64,000 nt of DNA from Flintibacter faecis. GTDB taxonomy: Bacteria > Bacillota > Clostridia > Oscillospirales > Oscillospiraceae. The stretch spans positions 62,001-126,000 of the forward strand of contig NZ_JACOPN010000005.1 in the NCBI RefSeq assembly GCF_014287875.1. Direction: 5' to 3'. Under the pieces are notes generated by a model. It had not been told where the DNA came from. It saw nothing but the letters and a program-made list of their open reading frames with translations, and ran no database searches. The position numbers and the translations under genes were made by a program. How positions within the stretch are numbered: position 1 is the stretch's first letter; the number at the start of each line of letters is the position of its first letter. Shown piece by piece: positions 8,594 to 17,889 of this stretch.

Positions 8594-9859
8594 TTAATAC
8601 TCCAACAGCTGCCCGTCGTACAGCTCCGTGGCCCGGACGATGACCTCGTCCCCGGCGCGGAGGGCATCGCTCTCGTCGGTGGTGGAGCGGACCACATAAT
8701 AGTCGTCCCCCTCGGTGACCACCTCCACGGTTTTAAACTCCGCCCGGCCGCCCAGCAGGGCATACACGCCCAGGCGGTTGTTCTGCACCTCCTGGCCCGT
8801 CTCCTTGTCGGTGTAGGTGCTCTTCTCCATGCGCAGGGCCTGCTTGGGGATGCGCAGGCCGGACCAGCTGTTGAAGATGAGCTCCGCCGTCTGCTGGCGC
8901 AGCAGGGTGGTCTGGGACAGATAGCGGTCAGTGGAGAAGACCACCACGCTCTTGTCCCCCTCGGCCTGGCCGACCTGGTCCACTCGCATGTCGATGTCCT
9001 GGTCAAAGTCTCCGGAAAAGCGCAGGGTGGCCGTGATCCCCTCCTTCAGCCGCTCTGCCACAGAGACAGGCAGGGCAGCGGCGAAATACCACCGGGTGGA
9101 GGTGATGAGCTTGCCCATGCCGCCGCCGGCCTCCTTCCCCTGACCGGCCAGCAGGGCGGACAGGGAGGAGGGGGTCAGCTGGAACACGGTCTGGGGGGTC
9201 ACCGCCGTCTCATACCCATCTACCAATGTGGAGAACACCCCGGACTGTGGGGCCCGGACGGAGGATGTGGAGGAGGAGGTCTGCTGCTTCAGGGCGGCAT
9301 ACTGGCTTTTCAGGTCGTTGAGCTTTTGGCTCAGCTCCTCGGCCCCCAGGCCATTGCCATAGACATAACCCCGCTTGAGCACGGTGCTCTTCAGGGTGCG
9401 CGCCTGATCCTCCAGCTGGTTATAGTCCCCCACGCCGGAGGCGGCATGAAGGGCGGTGACGGCCTGCAGAATGTTCTCGTCCAGCTTGGCGGCGGAATCC
9501 ACGCCCCCGCCGTCGGAGGAGTACTCCAGCAGCTGGATCTGGTCGGCCAGGGCCTCTAAGTCGGCCTGGTTGTTCTGGGCCTGGCTGTCCCGATAGACCT
9601 GGGCCACGCTCTGGCCCACGCCCACCTTCTCCCCCTCTGACCGGGTCACGTCCACGATGCCCGTCTGGGCGGGGAGAACGGTCTCCTGCCGGACTAAAAT
9701 GCCAACGGCCTCGGCGCTGTCGTTGGAGGTGTAGGTATAGGCCAGGGCGGTGGTGTACGGCTCGCTGAATACCTTGGCCACATAAAAACCGAAATAGATG
9801 ACCAGGGCCACGGCGATGGCGGCGATGGCAACGGTGATAACAGGTTTTCCTTGCTTCAT
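8594..9859 (-). CDS. HlyD-family membrane fusion protein
   Basis: A 421-residue protein with one N-terminal membrane helix (about residues 7-27, VITVAIAAIAVALVIYFGFY), a barrel/lipoyl half-motif (GILVRQETVLPAQTGIV), a coiled-coil hairpin (about residues 100-200) and the returning lipoyl segment (VRAPQSGVF). This order is typical of HlyD/periplasmic-adaptor proteins. In Gram-positives such proteins sit outside the membrane and often act with transporters or in envelope assembly. No transporter gene is adjacent; it leads into ylmE-sepF-divIVA, suggesting a division-linked role (inference). The start at 9859 is preceded by AGAGGA; the open frame upstream is repeat-derived. Confidence 0.8.
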   Translation of the reverse strand: MKQGKPVITVAIAAIAVALVIYFGFYVAKVFSEPYTTALAYTYTSNDSAEAVGILVRQETVLPAQTGIVDVTRSEGEKVGVGQSVAQVYRDSQAQNNQADLEALADQIQLLEYSSDGGGVDSAAKLDENILQAVTALHAASGVGDYNQLEDQARTLKSTVLKRGYVYGNGLGAEELSQKLNDLKSQYAALKQQTSSSTSSVRAPQSGVFSTLVDGYETAVTPQTVFQLTPSSLSALLAGQGKEAGGGMGKLITSTRWYFAAALPVSVAERLKEGITATLRFSGDFDQDIDMRVDQVGQAEGDKSVVVFSTDRYLSQTTLLRQQTAELIFNSWSGLRIPKQALRMEKSTYTDKETGQEVQNNRLGVYALLGGRAEFKTVEVVTEGDDYYVVRSTTDESDALRAGDEVIVRATELYDGQLLEY

Positions 9860-9879
9860 GGGGTCCTCTTTTCTGGCCG

Positions 9880-10075
9880 ATATGCAGAATCCCCCCGCCG
9901 CTGCGCGGCCCTCTAGCCCTATCCCTTTTGTCCCTTCGGGACATTTCCCCTTGATAAGGGGAATCGGCCCTTTCACGAGGGGGCTGCTGTTACGCTTTAT
10001 CAGGCCCCCTTGTTAAAAGAGGGCCGGCGTCGCTGTAAGGCGACGACTGGGGGATTCCAACGTTTTGCTCCGTCA
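9880..10075. repeat. GGAATCC element with nested F module, overlapping the end of hfq
   Basis: The F module (about 9918-9974, CCCTATCCC...GGAATCGG) interrupts an arm ending in TTTCACGAGGGGG. The facing arm (about 10002-10060) runs CCCCCTTGTTAAAAGAGGG, GGCGTCGCTG..., GGGGATTCC and lies inside the hfq reading frame. Confidence 0.75.
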
Positions 10076-10286
10076 GGGGGACGGGGCGCTCCGGCGTGAT
10101 GGTAGAAATCGCGTGCTTATAGACGAACATCTGCTTTCCGTCGCTGCTGAGCACCACGGAAAAGGCATCGAAGCCGGTGACATAGCCCCGCATCTGAAAG
10201 CCGTTCATCAAAAACATGGTGACGGGGCGGCGCTCCCGGCGCAGCTGGGTGAGGAAAATTTCCTGAAGGTTGTTGGTTTTCTGCAT
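9990..10286 (-). CDS. hfq: RNA chaperone Hfq with repeat-derived tail
   Basis: A 98-residue protein. Residues 1-66 form the Sm-like Hfq core: [31 protein letters not shown], and the Sm2 motif VYKHAIST. Hfq forms a hexameric ring that pairs small RNAs with mRNAs. It follows miaA, the common miaA-hfq pairing. The start at 10286 has AAAGGAGTG six bases upstream; an earlier in-frame ATG at 10295 overlaps that site. About residues 76-98 (from VGIPQSS) and the stop codon are encoded by a GGAATCC repeat arm, so the tail is not ancestral Hfq sequence. Confidence 0.93.
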   Translation of the reverse strand: MQKTNNLQEIFLTQLRRERRPVTMFLMNGFQMRGYVTGFDAFSVVLSSDGKQMFVYKHAISTITPERPVPLTEQNVGIPQSSPYSDAGPLLTRGPDKA

Positions 10287-10353
10287 AAGTAGCACTCCTT
10301 TTTCTTTTGGGGACCGTTTAAACCGCTGGGTCTTAGTCAGTCCCTGAGTGCCT

Positions 10354-11298
10354 TTATACTAAACCAAATTCTTCCATATATTCTGTCGAAGTCTGGAGGG
10401 CGGCTGCAAAATCCGGCTCCCGGCCCCACAGCAGCCACCGGGCGGCCCTGTTCCGCCTGAACCAGGTGAGCTGCCGCTTGGCATACTGCCGGGAGCGGAG
10501 CTTCACCTCCTCCGCTCCGGCGGACACATCCCCGTGGGACAGCAGGGCGGCGGCCATCTCCTTATAGCCGATGGCCTGCATGGCGGTACACTTGGCGGGC
10601 ACGCCGGAGTCCAGAAGGCGCTGCACCTCGTCCACCAGACCCTGGTCCATCATCTGGTCCACCCGGCGGTCGATGCGGCTCCACATGTCCTCCCGCTGTT
10701 CAAAGGCCAGAGCCAGGGTCAGGGCATCGTACCGGGGCGGGATGGCCCGGGTCTCCAGATTGTGCTGGGTGATGGTCTTGCCCGTGGACTGATACACCTC
10801 CAGGGCCCGGATAATGCGCTTTTCGTCGTTGGGGTGGAGGCGGGCGGCGCTGTCCGGGTCCACCTGGGCCAAGCGGGACAGCATGGCGGCCCCGCCCTCC
10901 CGGCGCAGCTGCTCCTCCAGCTGTCCCCGCAGGGGGCTGTCCGGCTGAAATGGTGCAAAGGTCCGGCCGGACAGCAGGGAGTCGATATACAGCCCCGTGC
11001 CCCCGGCCAGAATGGGCAGTCTGCCCCGGGACAGGATGTCGTCCACGCATCTGGCGGCCATGTCCACATACCGGGCCACGGAGAAGTCCTCCTCCGGGTC
11101 GGCCACGTCCAGCATGTGGTGGGGCACGCCCCCCATCTCCTCCGGGGTGGGCTTGGCGGTGCCGATGTCCATGCGGCGGTAGAGCTGCATGGAGTCCGCC
11201 GACACCACCTCGCCGTTGTGCCGCCGGGCCAGCTCCACCGCCAGGGCCGTCTTGCCCGAGGCCGTGGGCCCGCAGATGACTAAAATTTTGGGGGGCAT
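10354..11298 (-). CDS. miaA: tRNA dimethylallyltransferase
   Basis: A 314-residue enzyme that adds a dimethylallyl group to A37 of tRNAs reading UNN codons. The N-terminal P-loop [15 protein letters not shown], the [16 protein letters not shown] segment, the DVADP motif and [13 protein letters not shown] are all present. The start is ATG at 11298 with AAGGTG upstream; a much longer frame exists, but its extra part is translated repeat DNA. MiaB, which acts on the same base afterwards, is encoded upstream in this minus-strand run. Confidence 0.96.
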   Translation of the reverse strand: MPPKILVICGPTASGKTALAVELARRHNGEVVSADSMQLYRRMDIGTAKPTPEEMGGVPHHMLDVADPEEDFSVARYVDMAARCVDDILSRGRLPILAGGTGLYIDSLLSGRTFAPFQPDSPLRGQLEEQLRREGGAAMLSRLAQVDPDSAARLHPNDEKRIIRALEVYQSTGKTITQHNLETRAIPPRYDALTLALAFEQREDMWSRIDRRVDQMMDQGLVDEVQRLLDSGVPAKCTAMQAIGYKEMAAALLSHGDVSAGAEEVKLRSRQYAKRQLTWFRRNRAARWLLWGREPDFAAALQTSTEYMEEFGLV

Positions 11299-11311
11299 AG
11301 GATTCACCTTC

Positions 11312-11640
11312 TTTGAGTTAGGAGTGATGAGATAGGATGTAGGAGTTAGCCTTCCCCTGGGGGAAGGTGGCATGGCGCAGCCATGACGGATGCGGGTGGG
11401 GATCGTGGGTGCGGTGGTCATCGCGGGCCGACACAGTACCCGCAAGGGGTATGCCGCATCCGTAAGGCTCCTTCGTCGCCAACGGCTGCGCAAAGGTCGG
11501 CCCCTACAAGAGCCATCGTGACACGCCGTAGGGGCGGACCTCCGTGTCCGCCCGTCGACAACGGATGCACCCCCGCAGGTCCCCCTCATCCGCCCCTCCG
11601 GGGCACCTTCCCCCCTGGGTGGGGAAGGCTTTTACCAAGC
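11312..11640. repeat. Composite repeat: heptamers, GCCTTCCCC element, GTAG-REP pair with nested H module
   Basis: TTAGGAG-type heptamers (11313-11350) border a GCCTTCCCC arm (11351-11395). A GTAG-REP pair follows: the left hairpin GGGCCGACACAG...AGGTCGGCCCCTAC is split by an H module (about 11442-11500), and the right one is intact (GTAGGGGCGGAC...GTCCGCCC, 11528-11553). An inverted GCCTTCCCC arm ends it. Almost the same composite recurs at 17890-18240. Confidence 0.85.
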
Positions 11641-11645
11641 CACCT

Positions 11646-12335
11646 CTACTTCTTCACCGGCCATCTTTTCACTGCGTCCCTCGCCGCCCGTAAAAACGCC
11701 AAAAAGCCGTCCATCTGCCGGTCGAAGTCCTCCTGGGCGGCCTTTTGCAGGGCGGACTTCTCCCCGTCGTCCTTGAAAAAGCAGTCGTCGGTGAGGGCGG
11801 CGATGTGGTCGGTGAGCCAGGGGGAGCGCTGGGTAAGGGTGCCGTCAAAGTTCTCGCAGCACACCTCCACGGTGTGCGCCCCGTCGTCCAAGGGGCCGGG
11901 GGCGACCCGCAGGGAGTCGCCGGGGCGGGCGGTCAGGGCGTTTCGCAGCTCCCGATCCCCCAGCACCAGCTTGGTGAAGGCCCGGTCGTCCGTGGTCACC
12001 ACCCGGCCCTTCAGGGCGGCGGGGTCGCCGTAGTCCCGGCGCTCTCCCGCCAGACTCATCAGGGTCTGAAAGCCCGCCCCGGTCAGGTCCTTCCGGCGGA
12101 TGTGCAGGGAGTAGCTGCCATCCAGAGGGATGGTGGTCCGGGCGATCAGGTTGTCCCAGCTGCCGCGCCCCTCGGCGCACTGCCGGAGGAGGATCAGCAG
12201 GGGCGGCTCCTCCCCGTCGGGCAGCACCAGCTGGCTGTCGCACTGGTTCAGCCGCTCCCGTCCACAGCTGAAAAAGCTGCCGCCCCGGTGCTTCTGATAG
12301 CCCGCAAGAAATCGGTTCCAATCGATGTAGCTCAT
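11646..12335 (-). CDS. Uncharacterised protein (229 aa)
   Basis: I do not recognise this family. It encodes a soluble, mixed-charge protein of 229 residues with no membrane segment or signal peptide and no clear nucleotide-binding motif. It begins MSYIDWNRFLAGY and ends in a Lys-rich tail (KRWPVKK). Codon use matches its neighbours and GGAGGGTCC lies upstream of the ATG, so it is probably a true gene. It sits between mutL and miaA with repeat clusters on both sides. Confidence 0.7.
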   Translation of the reverse strand: MSYIDWNRFLAGYQKHRGGSFFSCGRERLNQCDSQLVLPDGEEPPLLILLRQCAEGRGSWDNLIARTTIPLDGSYSLHIRRKDLTGAGFQTLMSLAGERRDYGDPAALKGRVVTTDDRAFTKLVLGDRELRNALTARPGDSLRVAPGPLDDGAHTVEVCCENFDGTLTQRSPWLTDHIAALTDDCFFKDDGEKSALQKAAQEDFDRQMDGFLAFLRAARDAVKRWPVKK

Positions 12336-12351
12336 ATGGACCCTCCTTTGG

Positions 12352-12538
12352 GTAGGTAGGAGTTAGGAGTGATGAGTGATGAGTTTTAGGACGGGGGCTA
12401 CGGATTGCCACGTCGGGGCTTTGCCCCTCCTCGCAATGACGGAAACAGAAAGCCCCGTATCTTGTCATTGCGAGGAGCGCAGCGACGTGGCAATCCGTCC
12501 CCAAACTCCTATCTCATCCCTCCTAACTCCTAACTAAA
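12352..12538. repeat. CATTGC inverted pair bordered by heptamers
   Basis: Heptamers on the left (GTAGGAGTTAGGAGTGATG) and right (CTCCTAACTCCTAACTAAAC) enclose GGATTGCCACGTCGGGGCTTTGCCCC...GCAATGAC facing GTCATTGCGAGGAGCG...GGCAATCCG. The two arms differ in their centres. Confidence 0.85.
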
Positions 12539-12539
12539 C

Positions 12540-14609
12540 TCAAATCCTCTTAAACTGCTTCTCCAGTTCTTTCTGCGTCAGTTCAATGGCCACCGGTCTG
12601 CCGTGGGGGCAGTATTTCACCTGGCCGGACATGACGGCCCGGGCCACCCGCTCCAGCTCCTGGTCGCTGGTCTTCCAGCCGCCCTTGATGGCGGCCTTGC
12701 AGGCCATGGTGTGCAGCAGCTCGTCCCGGGCGGCGGCGGGGTCGGCATCCCCGGTGGTCAGCAGCCTTTGGGCCAGCTCAGACAAGGTGGCCTCGATGTC
12801 CCCCACATCCACGTCGAAGGGGGCCTGGCGCACCGCCAGGGCATCCCCCAGCTGGTCCACGTCAAAGCCGAACTGCCCCAGCAGTTCCTGATGGGCCAGC
12901 AGGACGGCCTGCTCCTGGGCGGGCAGGCGGCACAGGACGGGGGAGAGGAGGGTCTGGGCCATGGGGTCATAGCCCTGGGCCTTCATGCGGTCAAAGTTCA
13001 TCCGCTCGTGGGCGGCGTGCTTGTCGATGAAGAACACCCGGTCCCCCTGCTCCACCACGATATAGGTGTGCAGCACCTCCCCCACCATGCGCCAGGGGAG
13101 TTCCTCCGGGGACGGGCTGCCGGGGCCAGCAGCCCCTACGGACTCTTGGGGGACAGGGCTGCTGGGGACAGCAGCCCCTACATTTTTTTCAGAAACAGCG
13201 GCCCCTGCGGGTTTTTCTGGAATAGCGGCCCCTACAGGTCTTTCGGGTTCTTTCGGCTCTAGGTTTTCCACATGGGGCTTCTCTGCCGTGGCAAAAGCCG
13301 CCGGTTGGGCGGGGGAGACGGGGGAGGGGACGGAGACTTCCGGTTTTTTCTCCACAGGCCCCGCCGGAACGGGGGAAACGCGGGTCAGGGGGCGATAGGT
13401 GCTGTCCTGCACCCGCAGGTTGACGGGAGGGGAGACCGGCTTGGGCGATGCCGGGCGGGGGGAGGGGGCCACAGACGCAGGGCCGCTGGGGACAGCGGCC
13501 CCTACGGGCTTTTGCGCAGCAGCGGGGCGGGGCGTGATGGTCAGCTGCTGCTCTGTCACCTGGTCCACAGACCGCACCCCGGGGATGGGCTTGGGCTTCA
13601 GCTCCACCTGGGGCCGGGAGCGGTCCGCCTCTAAGGCGGAGAGGACGGCGTGGTATACGGCGGAGAACACCTGCCGCTCGCTGCCGAACTTCACCTCGCT
13701 CTTGGCGGGGTGGACGTTCACGTCCACGGCGCTGCGGCGGATGTCCAGATGGAGGACGCAGCCGGGGAACTTGCCCACCATCTTCTGGTTCTGATAGGCC
13801 TGCTCTACGGCGGCGGTCATCAGGGGGCTTTTCACCGGGCGGCCGTTGACGAAGAAGAACTGCCAGCTCCGGCTGGCCCGGCAGCAGGCGGGCATGGACA
13901 CAAAGCCGGTGACGGTCATCTCCTCCCCGGCGGACTGCACCGGGCGCAGCCCTAAGGCCAGCTCCCGGCCCAGCACGGCATAGACGGCGGACTTTAACTG
14001 TCCGTCCCCGGGGGTCATCAGCTCCTGCTTGCCGTCCCGGATGAAGTGGAAGGAGACCTCCGGGTGGGACAGGGCGGCCTTCTGCACCACGGCAAAGACG
14101 GCGGCCCCCTCGGCAGCGTCCTTTTTCAGGAATTTCTGCCGGGCGGGGGTGTTGTAAAACAGGTCCCGCACCACCATGGTGGTGCCCTGGGGACAGCCCG
14201 CCTCCTCCACCTGGCCGAACACGCCTCCCTCCACTGTCAACGACGCACCCAGCGGGGCATCGGCGGTGCAGGTGAGCACCTCCATCCGGGACACGGCGCA
14301 GATGGCGGCCAGGGCCTCACCCCGAAAGCCCAAAGTGCCGATGGCCTCTAAGTCCCGGGCGGAGTGGAGCTTGCTGGTGGCGTGGCGGAGAAAGGCGGTC
14401 TTCAGCTGGTCGGCGGGGATGCCGCCCCCGTCGTCCGTCACCCGGAGGAAGGTCATGCCCCCGTGGGCGATCTCCACCGTGACGGCAGAAGCCCCGGCGT
14501 CCACCGCATTTTCGATCAGCTCTTTGGCGGCGCTGGCGGGCCGCTCCACCACCTCGCCGGCGGCGATCAGGTCGGCCACATGGGGGTCCAGTACAGTAAT
14601 GACCGACAT
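12540..14609 (-). CDS. mutL: DNA mismatch repair protein MutL with REP-expanded linker
   Basis: A 689-residue protein. The N-terminal GHKL ATPase (residues about 1-330) shows ELIENAVDAGAS, TDDGGGIP and GTLGFRGEAL. The C-terminal domain carries endonuclease-type motifs IDKHAAHER (family DQHAxxE, with Lys for Gln), ACKAAIKGG and CPHGRP. MutL couples MutS mismatch recognition to strand nicking. The linker (about residues 350-510) contains repeated VGAAVPSSP-like peptides encoded by GTAG-REP hairpins in the same reading frame. mutS lies upstream with one small gene between. Confidence 0.97.
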   Translation of the reverse strand: MSVITVLDPHVADLIAAGEVVERPASAAKELIENAVDAGASAVTVEIAHGGMTFLRVTDDGGGIPADQLKTAFLRHATSKLHSARDLEAIGTLGFRGEALAAICAVSRMEVLTCTADAPLGASLTVEGGVFGQVEEAGCPQGTTMVVRDLFYNTPARQKFLKKDAAEGAAVFAVVQKAALSHPEVSFHFIRDGKQELMTPGDGQLKSAVYAVLGRELALGLRPVQSAGEEMTVTGFVSMPACCRASRSWQFFFVNGRPVKSPLMTAAVEQAYQNQKMVGKFPGCVLHLDIRRSAVDVNVHPAKSEVKFGSERQVFSAVYHAVLSALEADRSRPQVELKPKPIPGVRSVDQVTEQQLTITPRPAAAQKPVGAAVPSGPASVAPSPRPASPKPVSPPVNLRVQDSTYRPLTRVSPVPAGPVEKKPEVSVPSPVSPAQPAAFATAEKPHVENLEPKEPERPVGAAIPEKPAGAAVSEKNVGAAVPSSPVPQESVGAAGPGSPSPEELPWRMVGEVLHTYIVVEQGDRVFFIDKHAAHERMNFDRMKAQGYDPMAQTLLSPVLCRLPAQEQAVLLAHQELLGQFGFDVDQLGDALAVRQAPFDVDVGDIEATLSELAQRLLTTGDADPAAARDELLHTMACKAAIKGGWKTSDQELERVARAVMSGQVKYCPHGRPVAIELTQKELEKQFKRI
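13114..13508 (-). repeat. GTAG-REP copies inside the mutL reading frame
   Basis: Clear copies lie at 13114-13140, 13156-13181 and 13480-13506; degenerate ones at about 13193-13212 and 13222-13245. Read on the minus strand as GTA GGG GCT GCT GTC CCC AGC, all give VGAAVPS or a decayed form. The 13156 copy has a GGGCTGCT/AGCAGCCC stem, a paired variant of the intergenic GGGCCGCT/AGCGGCCC form. Confidence 0.85.
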
Positions 14610-14613
14610 CGCC

Positions 14614-15063
14614 TTACACCTGGGGCTCCACGCCCCGGGCCCGGTCCAGGGCGGCGGACAGCTGCCGCAGACTGTGCAGGGAGGCCAGGCGCTGGGGCCC
14701 GACGGCCACCCCCGCCAGGCGCAGCGGGGTCTTGGTCCAGATGGTCAGGGTCCACACCCCCCGGGTCATGGTGTGCTGGCGGAGAAAGGCGGACTGAATA
14801 TCCCCGATCAAAATGGTCCGGCCGTCCAGCTCCAGGGCCCGGTCGTCCATTGTCCAGGCCACCCGGCGGACATTCCAGTTTTTCAGCAGCGTCACCCGCA
14901 CTGCCACCAGCACCGCCAGGGTGGCCAGCACGCCGGCGGTCACCGTCTCCTGGGTGAGATAGGCCCGGGACAGGCCCCAGGGGATGAGACTCACCACAAA
15001 GGTGCAGATCCAATACAGCTCGTCCTTTCGGGGCTGGCGCAAAATCAGTTCTCCATGATGCAT
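14614..15063 (-). CDS. Small two-helix membrane protein
   Basis: A 149-residue protein with two predicted membrane helices near the N-terminus (about residues 15-35 and 40-58), followed by a cytoplasmic beta-rich region (AWTMDDRALELDGRTILIGDI, then WTLTIWTKTPLRL) that looks like a bacterial PH-like domain. No specific function can be given. The start is ATG at 15063, with AGGAG nine bases upstream, rather than the in-frame ATG at 15087. It lies between mutS and mutL, five bases before mutL, and is probably co-transcribed. Confidence 0.7.
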   Translation of the reverse strand: MHHGELILRQPRKDELYWICTFVVSLIPWGLSRAYLTQETVTAGVLATLAVLVAVRVTLLKNWNVRRVAWTMDDRALELDGRTILIGDIQSAFLRQHTMTRGVWTLTIWTKTPLRLAGVAVGPQRLASLHSLRQLSAALDRARGVEPQV

Positions 15064-15154
15064 GATAAATGGCTCCTTTTGGGTCAATTTTGAATACTAT
15101 TTGTATTTTGTGGATTGATTTATTCTGTTCATTTTGAAAAATGCTGCGTTTGCG

Positions 15155-15270
15155 GGGTGCATCCGTTGTCGGCGGGCCGACGCGGAGGTCGGCCCCTACG
15201 GCGTGTCACGATAGCTCTTGTAGGGGCGGACCTCTGTGTCCGCCCGTTCGATGACCGCCGCACCAACGGT
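15155..15270. repeat. GTAG-REP inverted pair with different stems
   Basis: GGGCCGAC...GTCGGCCCCTAC (about 15175-15200) faces GTAGGGGCGGAC...GTCCGCCC (15220-15245) across a spacer of about 20 bases. The two hairpins belong to different stem variants, with C-G and G-C exchanges on both sides. Confidence 0.85.
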
Positions 15271-15273
15271 GGT

Positions 15274-17877
15274 TCACCCCTCCAGCATCCGCTTCAATTC
15301 GTCCAACAGATTCAACGCCTGGATGGGGGAGAGGGCGTTCACGTCGGTCTGCTCCAGGCGGTCCAGCACCGCCCGGCTGCCCAGTTCGGCCAGGGAGAAC
15401 TGGTCCTCCTCCGGCGCTTGGGCGGGCCGGGGATGGACCCCCTGGCCCCCCTCCAGCTCGGCCAGGATCTCCCGGGCCCGGCGGATGACCCCCTCGGGCA
15501 CGCCGGCCAGGCGGGCCACCTCGATGCCATAGCTCTGGTCTGCGCCCCCCCGGAGGATCTTCCGCAGGAAGATCACGTCCGCCCCCTTCTTTTTGGCGGC
15601 GATGTGATAGTTCTTCACACCGGGGATGCGGCCCTCCAGCACGGTCAGCTCGTGGTAGTGGGTGGCGAACAGGGTCTTGGCCCCCAGGCGCTTGGGGTCG
15701 GCGCAGTATTCCAGCACCGCCCGGGCGATGGACATGCCGTCGTAGGTGCTGGTGCCCCGGCCGATCTCGTCCAGGATGAGCAGGGAGCGGCGGGTGGCGC
15801 TTTTCAGCAGGGCGGCCACCTCGGTCATCTCCACCATGAAGGTGGACTGGCCCGCCGCCAGGTCGTCGCTGGCCCCGATGCGGGTGAACACCCGGTCCAC
15901 CACGCCGATGTGAGCCGACTGGGCGGGGACAAAGGAGCCCATCTGGGCCATCAGGACGATGAGGGCCACCTGGCGCATATAGGTGGACTTGCCCGCCATG
16001 TTGGGGCCGGTGATGATGGCGCACCGGTCCTCCCCCCGGTCCATGTGGGTGTCGTTGGGGACGAAGGGGGTCCCTTTCAGCACCTTCTCCACCACCGGGT
16101 GCCGCCCCTGGGTGATGGTCAGGGTGTCGGAGTCGTCCACCTGGGGCATACAATAGCGGTTGTCCGCCGCCACTGTGGCAAAGGAGTTCAGCACGTCCAC
16201 CTGGGCCACCGCTGCGGCGGAGGCCTGGATGGCGGCCACCTGCCGGCACACCTGGTCCTTCAGCTGGCAGAACAGCTGATACTCCAGGGCGGTCACCGTG
16301 TCCTGGGCGGACAGAATGGCGTGCTCCAGCTCCTTCAGCTCCTGGGAGATATACCGCTCGGCGTTCACCGTGGTCTGCTTTCTCGTCCAGCTGTCGGGGA
16401 CCAGGTCGATCTGGGACTTGGCCACCTCGATGTAATATCCAAACACCTTGTTGGACTTGATCTTCATATTTTTGATGCCGGTCTGCTCTTTGGTGTCCGC
16501 TTCCAGCTGGGCCAGCAGCTCGGCGGAGTGGTCAAGAATATTCCTCTGCCGGTCCACCTCCCCGTCAAAGCCGTCCCGGATGAAGCCGCCCTCCCGCACG
16601 GAGAAGGGGGGCTCGTCCACCAGGGCCCGGCCCAGCAGCTCCCGCAGCTGGGGCAGGTCGTCCAGCTGCTGCCCCAGGGACCGGAGCAGGGCGGAGGGGC
16701 AGGGGGAGAGCAGCTGGCGGATGTGGGGCAGCTTGCCCAGTCCGGCGCACAGAGCGGACAGGTCCCGGCCCCCGGCGGAGCCATAGACCACCCGGCCAAT
16801 GAGCCGCTCTAAGTCCGTCACCTCCCGCAGGGCGGCGGACAGCTCCTGACGGGCGATGCTGTTCTCCACCAGATCGCCCACCGCCTGCTGCCGCCGGGAG
16901 ATCTGGACGGGGGAGAGGAGTGGCCGCTCCATCCACGCCCGGATCAGCCGCCCGCCCATGGCGGTGCGGGTCTTGTCCAGCACCCACAGCAGGCTGCCCT
17001 TCTTCTCCTTGCCCCGCATGGTGGCGGTGAGCTCCAGGGTCTGGCGGGCGGTGAGGTCCAGCTCCATGAACTGCCCCGTGGTATAGTAGGTGAAGTGGGC
17101 GATGTGGCTCAGGTCGGTCTTTTGGGTCTCGTACAGATAGGACAGCAGGGCCCCCGCCGCCTGGACGGCGGCCTCCTCTCCCGCTCCCAGGCCGTCCAGC
17201 CCGGACCGGAACTGCTTCTCCGCCAGGGCCCGGGCCGCATCGGGCCGAAACCGGCCCTCCCCCCCGTTTTCACAGGGGCAGTCCAGCCGCTCCTTCAAAA
17301 AGTCCCGCAGCCCGTCCACCTCCCAGGCCCCCGCAGACAGCAGGGCCTCCGCCGGGTGGAACCGGGCCAGCTCGTTTTTCAGGTGGTCCAGATTCTCCCC
17401 CCCGGCGGGGAAGGCGGTGGCATACACCTCGCCGGTGGACAGGTCGCACAGGCACAGGCCATACCGGGCCGAGTCGGCGTAGACGGCACAGAGATAGTTG
17501 TTCTTGCTGTCCTCCAGCATGGAGGAGGAGATGACCGTCCCCGGGGTGACCACCCGGATGATGTCCCGGTCCACCAGGCCCTTGGCCAGGGCCGGGTCCT
17601 CCGTCTGCTCGCAGATGGCCACTTTATAGCCCTTGGCGATGAGCCGGGCGATATAGCCCTCGCAGGAGTGATAGGGCACGCCGCACATGGGGGTGCGCTC
17701 CTCCGGGGGCTTGTTCCGGTCCCGGGTGGTCAGGGTCAGGTCCAGCTCCCTGGACACCAGCTTGGCGTCCTCGTTGAACATCTCGTAAAAATCCCCCAGG
17801 CGGAAAAACAAGATGGAGTCGGGGTTCTGGGCCTTGATGTCCAGATATTGCTGCATCATGGGGGTGAGCTCTGCCAT
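15274..17877 (-). CDS. mutS: DNA mismatch repair protein MutS
   Basis: An 867-residue mismatch-recognition ATPase of normal length. The N-terminal mismatch-binding domain holds FFRLGDFYEMF, with the Phe-x-Glu of mismatch contact. The C-terminal ABC-type ATPase shows GPNMAGKSTYMRQVALI (Walker A), LLILDEIGRGTSTYDG (Walker B/signature) and ATHYHELT. It is preceded by miaB and followed by a small membrane protein and mutL. Confidence 0.98.
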   Translation of the reverse strand: MAELTPMMQQYLDIKAQNPDSILFFRLGDFYEMFNEDAKLVSRELDLTLTTRDRNKPPEERTPMCGVPYHSCEGYIARLIAKGYKVAICEQTEDPALAKGLVDRDIIRVVTPGTVISSSMLEDSKNNYLCAVYADSARYGLCLCDLSTGEVYATAFPAGGENLDHLKNELARFHPAEALLSAGAWEVDGLRDFLKERLDCPCENGGEGRFRPDAARALAEKQFRSGLDGLGAGEEAAVQAAGALLSYLYETQKTDLSHIAHFTYYTTGQFMELDLTARQTLELTATMRGKEKKGSLLWVLDKTRTAMGGRLIRAWMERPLLSPVQISRRQQAVGDLVENSIARQELSAALREVTDLERLIGRVVYGSAGGRDLSALCAGLGKLPHIRQLLSPCPSALLRSLGQQLDDLPQLRELLGRALVDEPPFSVREGGFIRDGFDGEVDRQRNILDHSAELLAQLEADTKEQTGIKNMKIKSNKVFGYYIEVAKSQIDLVPDSWTRKQTTVNAERYISQELKELEHAILSAQDTVTALEYQLFCQLKDQVCRQVAAIQASAAAVAQVDVLNSFATVAADNRYCMPQVDDSDTLTITQGRHPVVEKVLKGTPFVPNDTHMDRGEDRCAIITGPNMAGKSTYMRQVALIVLMAQMGSFVPAQSAHIGVVDRVFTRIGASDDLAAGQSTFMVEMTEVAALLKSATRRSLLILDEIGRGTSTYDGMSIARAVLEYCADPKRLGAKTLFATHYHELTVLEGRIPGVKNYHIAAKKKGADVIFLRKILRGGADQSYGIEVARLAGVPEGVIRRAREILAELEGGQGVHPRPAQAPEEDQFSLAELGSRAVLDRLEQTDVNALSPIQALNLLDELKRMLEG

Positions 17878-17889
17878 AGTACACCGGCT

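Noticed and set aside
11299..11589. N-terminal extension of miaA
   Set aside because: It is encoded by a GTAG-REP/H-module composite; the P-loop start at 11298 has a proper ribosome binding site and family position.
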